Source: Chiridota heheva (taxonomy: Eukaryota; Echinodermata; Holothuroidea; Apodida; Chiridotidae). From it: DNA of 64,000 bases. The translations under genes were made by a program, and so were the position numbers. The number at the start of each line of letters is the position of its first letter. Position 1 is the first letter of the stretch. The stretch lies in NCBI GenBank assembly GCA_020152595.1, contig JAIGNY010004510.1, positions 62,001 through 126,000 on the forward strand, written 5' to 3'. Positions 12,840-23,086 of this stretch are shown here, in pieces. Below the pieces are notes generated by a model. It had not been told where the DNA came from and ran no database searches. It saw only the letters and a list, made by a program, of their open reading frames with translations.

Positions 12840-14240
12840 CCCCTTGCGGTCTAAACAGTGCTCTAAATGCCGGCAGTTTATGGCACTGTTTCCTGTGGAC
12901 GGCCACCCCGATTGTTATCGGTGCAGCCCCTGCGGCAGAGCTCAGACATGTTCCATTTGTCGAGCGTGGGACGGACAGTTTTGGTCTGACTTGGAAGATT
13001 TTCGAGAGGTGACTGCCAAGGCCTCGACAGCCAAAGAGCTCGTGACTCGTCTGACGTCACCGTCAGAGGGTCCCACACCCTGTGGGCGCCTGTCGCCCCT
13101 CTACCAGCCACAGCCGGGGACCTGGCTGTAGACCAAGCGAGCTACCACGCGAGTGCCCGCGGCGGTCAGCGAGTCGCCACGGTCATGCACTTCCTGCGAG
13201 TCCGTTTCCTGGAGCAGGTCACGGAGTGTCCGTAGTGCTTCGCACTGGTCCAGACGCAGGGGGCGCCGCTCCTGGTCACGGACCAAGAGCTCCTCTCGCA
13301 GCTTTGATGACATGCTGTCAGTCCACCCGTCGGATGGAGGGTTTTCAGACCTGGACGTGCCCTTGGCCGCTCCTGTGTCCCAGGACCCGCACCCCAGGGA
13401 CTCGGTGTTCCCTGCAGTGGCTTCGGCTTTTGAGCTGTTTACAGGAATGTCACACTTGGGAGAACCGTCGGTAAACAGGCCAGTTCTGGCGGAAAGGGAC
13501 TTGTTTTCTTCTGCCCCTACGCGGCTCCACTGCCCGCCGAGTGTGACATTACTCAACTCCTGAACTCGATACATTCCCAGCCGGGTATGATATTCGAGGC
13601 AGGATTGCCAACGGAAGCGTCCTCGCACCATCAGCTTCGCCAGCTGATTCCGGTGGTGCCTGCGACGGAATCTATGGCTCCGATTCGTAGATTCCCCCTG
13701 GAAACGTTGGTAAGGACGCGTTTTTAGGCATGGGCTAGGACGCAAACACGAGATTGGACGTCCCACCCCAAGGACTTGAACCGCCTAGTCAATGTTTGCG
13801 AGGCGAATTATCAGTCCTGCATTCGGTCTCACCCAATTCCGCAGGAGGTCTTCAATCTCCTTCAATGTCCAAGTTCCGAGCGCCACGGCGTTATGGTGGG
13901 TGAAGGATGCGGTCCAAGGTTGCGCGATGCAGCCTTGCACCACAAAGAGACTCTCCACGCCCTTGATCGTGCCGCCAAGACGGGGATCAAGTTTCAAGGC
14001 TTGGCGCTTTGGGTGGCCGAATGTGTAAGACGTACTGTGGAGCCCTCCAAGGACTTATCAGAGCGCATTGAACCCCTGCTACGAGGGATCTTAGGCCTGG
14101 CCGACGCCACTGTCGGTCAGCTGTTCCGAATTTCCGCCTCGCTGAACGCCGAAAGGCGCGAAAAGGTACTCCCTCTCCTGGGCCTTGATCTCTTCGCAGG
14201 CCATTTTGGGGACGTAGTGTCCCGACAGGCTCAGCACTAA
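12840..14240 (+). pseudogene. DIRS gag-like ORF, frameshifted
   Basis: The frame at 12844 encodes a Cys/His-rich segment (CSKCRQFMALFPVDGHPDC followed by a CGRAQTCSIC element), a zinc-binding pattern usual near the start of DIRS gag proteins. Later frames (13153, 13776) carry acidic and helical segments such as FQGLALWVAECVRRTV. At least two frame changes separate these parts, and the 9201-12000 block holds the same parts with different breaks. Confidence 0.75.
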
Positions 14241-14599
14241 GATGCCCTCCGTAAGACTCAAAAGCTGTTGAGCAAGACCCATCCTGTGCCGACCACTTCC
14301 CAACCCCTGTCTAGGGGTGGCCGCTCTCCTGGCTCTGCACGAGGTAGGAATTGGAGACGTAGGCCCAGTGGTCGTCCGGGCAGGGGGCATGTCCCTACTG
14401 GACAAAATCTTGGGCAGGTCACCGTGACCCAAGGGGGTCGCCGCTTCATGCCATCGGCGGACTTCACAGACACCCTACTAAATCTGGGCGTGTACAGAGA
14501 GACACCCGTGCCACAGGACACCGAGCTCGATGGCCGCTGCTGGACAAGCTTGCGAAACTCCTGGTAAAGGGAGCGGTCTCAGAACTCCACGCCCTACCG

Positions 14600-15860
14600 G
14601 CGGGTTTTTTCTTGTCGACCTTCTTCCTCGCCCCTAAGAAAGGCGGGAAGTGGAGGCCTATATTAAACCTAAAACCACTGAATTGCTTTGTACGCCCCAC
14701 GCATTTCCGCATGGAGACCCTTCATACAATTCTACCCAAGCTACACCAAGGTTGGTGGGTGACGTCAGTCGATCTGACAGACGCCTACCTCCACGTCCAC
14801 CCGAACCACAGAAAGTTTCTCAAGTTTGCGGTAGCGGGTCGGATGTACGACTTCTGGGCTCTACCTTTCCGGCTCTCCATGGCTCCAAGGGTATTCACCA
14901 GGGTCACCCGAGTGTTCGGGGCACACCTGCGACGACTCGGCATACAGGCGTACATGTATCTGGACGATTGGCTTATAGTGGCATCGGATCGTCACACAGC
15001 CTTCCGAGATACACTAAGGGTAGTTCAGGAGGCAGAAGCCTTTGGGTGGATAATCAACCAGGAGAAATCGGACTTGGTACCGTCCCAATCTCCTCGGTTT
15101 CTAGGTGCGATTTTGGATTTCCAGAGCGGGATTGCTCGTCCGACTCCAGAACAAATCCTAGCAGTCCACGAAGGTGCCTGACTGCTCAGGCAACAACCCC
15201 AGTCCACAGCGCATGCGTGGCTAGTGTTTCTGGGTTACCTTGGCCAGTTTGGTGGATATCGTGCCATGGTGCCCATTCCACAGGCAAGACCTTCAGTTCC
15301 ATTTGCTCCGCTTCTTCGATTCGTCAGCGCGCGACCTCTCTGTCCCAGTACCACTCTGGGCGGATGTCGCAGCGGCCATTGCATGATGGCAAATCCCTAC
15401 CCACCTCACAGTGGGCATGCCTTTTACCTTTCCGAGGGAGAGCGTTACCTTGGTTACGGACGCTTCCCTTTCGGGATGGGGTGGCCACTTCGGCACCCAC
15501 AAGGCAGCAGGGTATTGGATGGGTTTATGGCTGGAGCACCATATCAATAACTTGGAACTGGAAACGGTCCGCAGGGCAGCCCTCCAGTTTGTGGAGCTAA
15601 TCCGCGGCAAGAGTGTCCTTCTTCGGACAGACAACACCACAGTAGTGGCGTACATCAATCGCCAGGGCGGCACGAGATCAGCTCCCCTGTGGCAATTGAC
15701 CAAGGAACTCATGACGTGGTGCAGGCTCCACAAGGTCTCCGTACGAGCAGTACACTTGCCGGGGAAGGAGAACACAGTAGCGGACCTTCTGTTCCGTCTG
15801 TCGGACTCACCGACGGAATGGTCTCTTCTCCCGTCTGTAGCCCAGATGATTTGGGCACAG
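14600..15860 (+). pseudogene. DIRS reverse transcriptase / RNase H
   Basis: RT motifs: FLAPKKGGKWRPILNLKPLN, VDLTDAYLHV (first catalytic Asp), WALPFRLSMAPRVFT and YMYLDDWLIV (LDD box). The frame stops at about 15181. RNase H continues in another frame from 15411, with TDASLSGWGGHF, LELETVRRAALQF, RTDNTTVVAYINR and ENTVADLLFRLSD supplying the Asp/Glu positions. The break between RT and RNase H means no intact polyprotein. Confidence 0.88.
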
Positions 15861-16310
15861 TACGGGTTGCCGGAGATAGACCCCTGTCTGTGGCCCAGAT
15901 GATTTGGGCACAGTACGTGTTGCCGGAGATAGACCTGTTCGCTTCCCCGTACAACCACAAGCTTCCAATTTTCTGACCCCCCATCCACGAGCGTGGCGGG
16001 TCGACGCATTCGCAAGCGACTGGCGCGATCTAGTGGGTTATGCCTTCCTTCTGTTTGCGCTAGTGGCCCGCGTTCTGTCGAAGCTCCAGACCGACAGCTG
16101 CAGGAGCCTACTACTAGTAGCCCCTCTCTGGCCGGATCAAGCGTGGTTCCCAGTATTGATCCGGCTGTTAGTCGATCAACCCCGGCTTCTGCCGGTCCGA
16201 TCAGATCTTCTTCGAATTCTGGGCTTGGGCAGGCTTCACGACCGCCCAGCCAATCTGCGCCTGACTGTGTGGCCTCTGTCCGCGAATCCCTACTTGCAAA
16301 GGGCTTTCGG
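15841..16310 (+). pseudogene. DIRS methyltransferase-like region with 53-bp tandem duplication
   Basis: After RNase H the frames read PEIDLFASPYNHKLPIF, RAWRVDAFASDWRDL and LLLVAPLWPDQAWFPVL, typical of the region after RNase H in animal DIRS elements. A 53-bp unit starting CCCAGATGATTTGGGC is duplicated at 15841 and 15894. Since 53 is not a multiple of three, it shifts the frame. Confidence 0.75.
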
Positions 16311-16324
16311 AGGAGTCTGCAGAT

Positions 16325-18290
16325 GTGGCTGCGAACTTTCGAAGGAGGTCCACTGTGGCCATGTATTCGGAAAGGATTCAAATCTTCGCCAACTGGTGTG
16401 CGGACCGACAAATTGCTTCAACTTCAGCCTCTGTAGGGCAAGTTGCGAATTTCTTGTTGTCTCTCTTTATTGATGGGTTGCAGATTTTCTCCATTAAGGG
16501 TAATCGATCGGCTATAGCCACTATCCATACGGGTTTCACTGATGGCACGTCGGTGACGGACTCTCCTGACCTCCTCAATCTGGTAAAGGGCCTGTTCCTT
16601 CGTCGGCCAACGGTGAGAACCTTAGCTCCACCATGGAACATGTCGGCCGTTCTCGTAGCCTTGGCCACCACTAGAGCTGTGAACGTTTAGGGATTTTAGT
16701 AAACGTGTACATGCCAAAATAAGCGCGCGTTTATCATGTACACGAGTTTAGTACCATAATTTTCGAAAATACACCAAAATTGCTCTAAAACTACAAGGCG
16801 AAGTAAAAAAATCGCGCAACCAGTATGGCAAAAGTACTGACTGCATTGCCCAAATAGACGCTGAGTTTTGCTTTCCAAATCGTAAAAAGCTTACTTCTAT
16901 AGTATAAATTATCATTTTTGTGGAAAATATGCATGGAAATTCAGTTTAGAAAGAACAGATAACTTCCCTTCAATGTCATTTAAACTCAACATCGCGTAAC
17001 TTTGTTGTCCTATTCGCTACGGCTTTCAAAGCTCTGTGAAAATCTTGCATATCGAGGTACCTCGCCGTAAAACATTTTAAAACTACGCCACCACAACTAG
17101 AAAGTTCTGAAATATCAGTCCTATCGAAAAAATGGCCGCCATCTTTTCGAAGCATGCAGAATTTCAGCTCTGTTAAAACCTTTTTCTGTTTATTTATTAT
17201 GCAATATTTTTTCTTTCTTGCAGAATTAATTTGACTCATCAGGTAATATTTACATGTAAATGTACTGATTGTCACGATTCAAGTGCTTTTTGGTCGATAA
17301 AACGAGCCTTGATTGCGTGGGATTTAAAGCCTTATGGCCTAACGATAGACCTATTGTAGTTTCACTGTTTACTGCTGCACATTTGCAGTGCATTTTACAA
17401 GTTAAATTACTCAGATTTCGGCGATATCAAAGTGCATAATATCCCCATTCATTGGTGATTACTGCGCATTTGTGATTCGCACATTTAAAAAGGATTATGC
17501 TAATCGGGTTTACAGTTTGTAAAAAGTCATCATTGATTGGAATTTTGTCAGCCGAATGTGTGTGTGATTTGAATCATGAATATTGATTTTCAACGGCAAG
17601 ACACTATGTATGAAAAACGATTACTCCCAATGAAGTATTTAGTAAACGTTTACAAGATTTGCGAGCGTGTAACGTGTACACGCTAAACAGATCTAGCCAC
17701 CACTCCTTTTGAACTGCTTACCACAGCCTCGTTAAAGCATGTTACGCTCAAAGCTGTGTTTTTGTTAGCGGCTGCTTCAGCTAGGCAGTGGAGCACCTTA
17801 CATGCGCTGTCTATCAAGGAGGGACACCTTCGTTTTGAAAACGATGGGGTGCACCTGGTTCCTGATCCCACGTTTTTGGCCAAGAACCAGACGCTGGAAT
17901 TTCTACCAAAAGCGATTTACTTGTCGAAGATCGAGACGTTCTCAGGAGTCGCGGCAGATCGGGTTTGGTGTCCCGTAAGGGCGCTGCGTTGTTACATTAA
18001 AGCTACACAGTCTCTCCGGGGACGGCATGACAGACTCTTTATATCCCTGAATAAGCCCCACACCCCTGTATCGATTGATACGATATCAAGGTGGCTTGTG
18101 GAGGTCATTAAGTTGGACGAGTCTGCTTTGGCTCGAGGTAAGGGTAATATTCGAGCGCATTTAATTCGGGGGATTTCCACCTCGCTGGCACTATTTCGGC
18201 GAGTCGACATCTGGGAAATAATGGCCGCAGCGGTTTGGAACAGCATTCACATTCACGACATCCTACTTGCGAGATGTGTCTTCGGATGAA
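16325..18290 (+). pseudogene. DIRS tyrosine recombinase, split by a hAT-like insertion
   Basis: The N-terminal part (16325-16671) has FANWCADRQIA and VGQVANFLLSLF. The C-terminal part (17696-18290) has AASARQWSTLHALS, holding the first catalytic Arg, and IRAHLIRGISTSLALF, holding the HxxR pair. The expected TSYLRDVSSDE segment with the nucleophile Tyr is readable only in a different frame near 18265, so a small indel also breaks the end. The hAT-like element 16672-17695 removes function. Confidence 0.85.
16672..17695 (-). mobile_element. hAT-like nonautonomous element (copy B)
   Basis: Ends TAGAGCTG and CAGATCTA with an exact 8-bp duplication GCCACCAC at 16664-16671 and 17696-17703. Removing the element and one duplicate rejoins the recombinase reading frame, which confirms the boundaries. 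It is 1,024 bp with no visible transposase. It is the reverse complement of copy A and lacks copy A's nested insertion. Confidence 0.92.
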
Positions 18291-18419
18291 GGGCCGGTCG
18301 CCCAGGCGGTCTGTAATCCGGCCGTCCGGGCGAAAAGCTCTTCTCACCTGTGATCCAGGGGCACTGTCTATAGTGAGTTTTCTCGTCTTTTGCTTCTTAT
18401 AGTTTACCTGTCATATTTT

Positions 18420-18840
18420 GCCGCAGTTACCCCCCCCCCCTTCCCCCCCCCCTCTCCTAGGTAGGGGGCGGGACTATTGCCCACCTTTCCGCAGAAAAAA
18501 ATGGGAGTCTGTGCATATTTATAGTATGACAGGAAAGCTATAATTTGAAGTAAATCCACCCCACTTACCGTAGTGGGGGTATTTACGAGAATTATACTAA
18601 CCTGTCATACTTCCCACCCACCTCCCCGGTTAGTCCCGGTTGGCGGTGCGAGAGTATGAGTTGTATGGGATGCGACGTGAGTGATAAGGTGGAGTAGGAA
18701 TGGTAACTGCGGTTTTTAGTTTGGTGTAAGGTGCGATAATAGAGCACATAACTGAGAGAGTGCATATTTATAGTATGACAGGTAAGTACAATTCTCGTAA
18801 ATACCCCCACTACGGTAAGTGGGGTGGAAATATCCCATGT
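18420..18840. repeat. DIRS terminal region: 56-bp inverted repeat and C-rich tract
   Basis: Arms at 18556-18612 and 18772-18827 are inverted copies with only a few mismatches (CCACCCCACTTACCG at the outer end, CTGTCATACT at the inner). A direct repeat GCATATTTATAGTATGACAGG occurs at 18522 and 18762. Runs of C lie near 18430-18455. DIRS elements end in inverted repeats and an internal complementary region. I do not find the matching left terminal repeat near 9.2-9.6 kb. Confidence 0.75.
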
Positions 18841-19035
18841 CTAATCGCTAAAATTCATATCGTTAATTCGAAGCCTAATGTTATGACTGAATGCTTAGCA
18901 TGGATTTGAACACTTTTCTTGGCCAGCAGCTCTCAGTAGCTGTGTGCGACCATTCCGCATTGCTTCTAATTTTGTGCGGGACTGTGAGAACTGATTGTGC
19001 AATTCGCGCAATTGCTCTCCTAATGTAAACTCTGC

Positions 19036-20345
19036 TTTAAAGCACTTTATAACCTGTACTAAGCAAGCACTATATAGCCTGCACTGAGCAAGCACTCCAT
19101 AGCCTGTACTGAGGAAGCACTCTATAGCCTGCACTGAGCAAGCACTCTATAGCCTGCTTTGAGCAAGGACTCTATAGCATGCGCTGAGCAAGCACTCTAT
19201 AGCCTGCACTGAGCAAGCACTCTATAGCCTGCACTGAGCAAGGACCTTATAGCCTGTACTGAGCAAGGCCTCTATAGCCTGCACTGATCAAGGACTCTAT
19301 AGCCTGCTCTGAGCAAGGACTCTATAGCCTGCGCTGAGCACGATGTCTATAACCTGCACTGAGCAAGCACTCTATAGCCTGCTTTGAGCAAGGACTCTAT
19401 AGCATGCGCTGAGCAAGCACTCTATAGCCTGCACTGAGCAAGCACTCTATAGCCTGCACTGAGCAAGGACCTTATAGCCTGTACTGAGCAAGGCCTCTAT
19501 AGCCTGCACTGATCAAGGACTCTATAGCCTGCTCTGAGCAAGGACTCTATAGCCTGCGCTGAGCACGATGTCTATAACCTGCACTGAGCAAGGACTCTAT
19601 AGCCTGCACTGAGCAAGGACGTTATAGCCTGCACTGAGCAAGCACTCTATAGCCTGTACTGATCAAGCACTCTATAGCCTGTACTGAGCAAGCACTCTAT
19701 AGCCTGTACTGAGCAAGCACTCTATAGCCTGCACTAAGCAAGCACTCTATAGCCTGCTTTGATCAAGGACTCTATAGCATGCGCTGAGCAAGCACTCTAT
19801 AGCCTGCACTGAGCAAGCACTCTATAGCCTGCACTGAGCAAGCACTCTATAGCATGCACTGAGCAAGCACTCTATAGCATGCACTGAGCAAGCACTCTAT
19901 AGCCTGCACTGAGCAAGCACTCTATAGCCTGCACTGAGCAAGCACTTTATAGCCTGCTTTGAGCAAGCACTGTATAGCCTGCACTGAGCAAGGACTCTAT
20001 AGCCTGCGCTGAACAAGGACTATAGCCTGCGCTAAGCAAGCACTCTATAGCCTGCACTGAGCAAGCACTCTATAGCCTGCACTGAGCAAGCACTCTATAG
20101 CCTGCACTGAGCAAGCACTCTATAGCCTGCTTTGAGCAAGGACTCTATAGCATGCGCTGAGCAAGCACTCTATAGCCTGCACTGAGCAAGCACTCTATAG
20201 CCTGCACTGAGCAAGCCCTCTATAGCCTGCACTGAGCAAGGACTCTATAGCCTGCACTGAGCAAGCACTCTATGGCCTGCACTGAGCAAGCACTCTATAG
20301 CCTGCAGTGAGCAAGGACTCTATAGCCTGCACTGAGCAAGCTTTT
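19036..20345. repeat. 25-bp minisatellite (about 52 copies) with 225-bp higher-order repeat
   Basis: Unit GAGCAAGCACTCTATAGCCTGCACT. Nine-unit blocks of 225 bp at about 19141-19365 and 19366-19590 share the same series of variants, including GCACGATGTCTATAAC. Partial copies of the same series recur near 19755 and 20127. Confidence 0.95.
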
Positions 20346-20975
20346 GAAATACTTCTCCAGGTAGACATGTCTAATTTTAAACGAATCCTCAAGCATTTTG
20401 TAAAATTTGATAAAGGAAACAACCAGGCTGTGGAGATTAGGCTTTTGGCTTTCTGAGAGTTAAATTGCTAAAGAGAGTTCCTCCCTGTGCTTTTCAGCTG
20501 TTCAGACACCACTGGTGAATGTTCAGACACCACTGGTGAATGTTTGACACAAAAGCAGTATAAATAGCAGTTTTTGATATGTAAATGAATTTCATTGTAG
20601 ATCAGAAGGTTAGAAAGAGTTTTAAAATACTGAAGATCAGTCTAGAAAAAAGAAGCTAGAATTTAAAAGTCTGTATCAGGTATGGCAGAAAGCTATGATG
20701 TCATACTGAGATTCTTCTGCTGATAATACATGCTTGTTTGGGATGTATGCAGTATAGTTGTGGTTTTCATTGCTTCAATTTTAGTTGCAAAATATTAAGC
20801 AAGCTGTTTGCTTTCTATCATCATATCATTCTTTGTGGGAGGCATTTACGGAGCAGTAAAAGCGTTATTTGGTTTTGATTTTAAAGATGAATGGAGTCGG
20901 CACCTTTATGTTGTGGATTAGTGCCAAATTTTTACCAGGCTGGTTTCATCAGTATGGTTAGTAAACAGAGTGGTT
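20346..20975. other. Intron sequence, little structure
   Basis: AT-rich unique sequence. A 24-bp unit (GTTCAGACACCACTGGTGAAT) occurs twice at about 20498-20545. No exon signal is convincing. Confidence 0.45.
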
Positions 20976-21046
20976 AGTAAACAGAATGATATGATCAGTA
21001 ATATAAGCAGTTTATATCATGATCAGTAATATAAGCAGTTTATATT
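20976..21046. repeat. 28-bp repeat (ATGATCAGTAATATAAGC), left of LINE
   Basis: About two units of the same 28-bp sequence that recurs at 34848-35025. The LINE sits between the two tracts. Confidence 0.8.
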
Positions 21047-21339
21047 TTATCTATTTATTTATCACTCCATTGAGTTACATACAAAGGAAAATTGGTAATT
21101 ACAAAATAGCATTAGAAACAAGAACAATAAACAAATAATGCAATAAACAGAATAGTATGGAATGAATGGTGAACTGGAGGAAGTGTAAAACTTTTGCTAG
21201 CCAGCTCGCCATCAACAAAGGAGAATACAATACAAAAAATAATTAGATAGGCCTGCCCCTAACCCAGTCACCTACCCAACCAGCGACCTGTTATCACTGA
21301 GACCCTGTTGCCTACACTCAACCAAACTACACACCCACC

Positions 21340-21530
21340 CCACCCCGCCCCTTCCATCCCACCCTGCCCCTCCCATCCCACCCTGCCCCTCCCATCCCAC
21401 CCTGCCCCCCATCCCACCCTGCCCCTCCCATCCCACCCCTGCCCCTCCCATCCCACCCCTGCCCCTCCCATCCCACCCTGCCCCTCCCATCCCACCCTGC
21501 CCTTCTCCTCCCATCCCACCTATCCCCGTC
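21340..21530. repeat. 19-bp C-rich minisatellite in the LINE 3' region
   Basis: About nine units of CATCCCACCCTGCCCCTCC with small length changes. The long minus-strand glycine-rich frames here are artefacts of the repeat. Confidence 0.9.
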
Positions 21531-21954
21531 CCTCTACTCCCCTACCCTCACACCCACCCCCTCTCACCGACATACACAGAAAACAAAGAAGACATAGAGA
21601 AAGAAAAGTTGGAATAATGTTGGTTAGTTATACGGGGCCAATAGATAATTCTTGAGCTTAGACTTAAAGTTATTTAGGGATTTCGATGATTTTAAATCAT
21701 TACTAAGGGAATTCCAGAGGGTCACACCAGCACAACGTACTTGAGACTTGGCTTTATGTGTACGAACAAAGGGCCGCATTAAGTGATGAGAATTACAAGT
21801 ATCGTAAGAATAAAAGCAGTTGTTATTCTAAAAGATTGACAGAAAGGACTCGGGCATCAATTTGTTGGTGACTTTGTACATGAAAATGCGTAGATTGTAA
21901 TTGTAGACAGTTAACAGCTTAAGGTGTCTGAACAAAGGCATGGATGGGGATCTA

Positions 21955-23086
21955 AGTAAGGCATTACCAATAGTCCTAGCAGCTCGTTTTTGGAGGATGT
22001 ATAAGCGTTGCTAAGTGGAATTATGTGTATTTCCCCATAGGAGAATACCATTAGAAAGGTGGGGGAGAATAAGTGAATTGTAAAGCAAAAGAAGTATGTA
22101 AGATGGAATGAAATGCCTTAGTCTATTCAAAATACCTGTGTTACAATCTACTATTTTACAAATCGATGAAACGTGTTCTTTCCAATTCAACTTACTATCA
22201 ATTAAGAGACCTTGGAATTTAGTATACGGAGCTGCCTGGATAATGTTATTATCGATCCTTGCTTCTAGAGGTTGACCACTTGAGTGACTGTCATTGTTAC
22301 TGAATACAATAAGCTTAGTTTTAGACACATTAAGAGATAAACTATTAGCTTTGAACCAACCAGACACTCGGTAAAACTCGGATGAAAGTTGCCGCAGAGC
22401 ATTATCAATATTTACATCATGAAGGTAAATTGTGGTGTCATTGGCAAAAAGAATGAAATATAATATAGAAGAGCATTTATAAATGTCGTTAATATAAAGT
22501 AAAAATAATAATGGGCCTAATATGGAGCCTTGTGGCACACCTATATTGGTAGTACTAACATTGGGTTTTGCTTTATTGTGTATAAAGAACTGTTTGCGAT
22601 CTGATAGATAACTTTGAAACCAATTATGTGAAATTCCATGCACACCGTGATATTTAAGTTTATCAAGGAGTATTCTATGGTCAATGGTGTCAAAAGCTTT
22701 GGAAAGGTCGATAAAAAGGCCAACAGTATTAAATTTCTTATCAAGGGAACTTGCAATATCATCAGTAGCTAATCAGGATGCCATATACGTTGAATATTGT
22801 TTTCTAAAACCAAACTGACTGCTAAATAATAAGTCATGCTTAGTGATGAATTCTGTAAATCTCTTATAAACTGATTTTTCGAATAATTTGGATAATGTTG
22901 GAAGCAGTGAAATAGGTCGATAATTTAAAGAAAGATCCTGCATTGCCTGACTTGAAGATTGGTACTATCTTGGCTATTTTTAGATCAGATGGAACAATTC
23001 CGTTACTAAAAGATAGATTTATCACATGAGCCAATGGATTTGCAATACTATAAATAGTTTCTTTATGAATCATGTTAGAAATGTTA
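21955..23086 (-). pseudogene. LINE reverse transcriptase, C-terminal and central part
   Basis: The frame 22643-22011 encodes [19 protein letters not shown] and FANDTTIYL, then [13 protein letters not shown] and [16 protein letters not shown]. The usual FADD box reads FAND, so a catalytic Asp is lost. The frame at 23073-22864 (LAHVINLSFSNGIVPSDLKI) is the N-terminal RT finger region. Frame breaks separate the pieces. Confidence 0.88.

Larger units (their letters stand above)
12001..18840 (+). mobile_element. DIRS-type tyrosine-recombinase retrotransposon (main copy)
   Basis: DIRS elements encode gag, reverse transcriptase/RNase H, often a methyltransferase-like domain, and a tyrosine recombinase in place of a DDE integrase. 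All appear here in order: gag-like 12840-14240, RT 14612-15181, RNase H 15411-15850, methyltransferase-like region 15930-16310, recombinase 16325-16671 plus 17696-18290. The recombinase is split by a hAT-like element. A terminal hairpin lies at 18556-18827. Frames are broken several times. The region is clearly more GC-rich than its surroundings. Confidence 0.9.

Noticed and set aside
9201-18840. Reading the repeated frames as a multi-gene family or defence island
   Set aside because: All recognisable parts are DIRS gag, RT, RNase H, methyltransferase-like and tyrosine recombinase, and the repetition is one tandem duplication.
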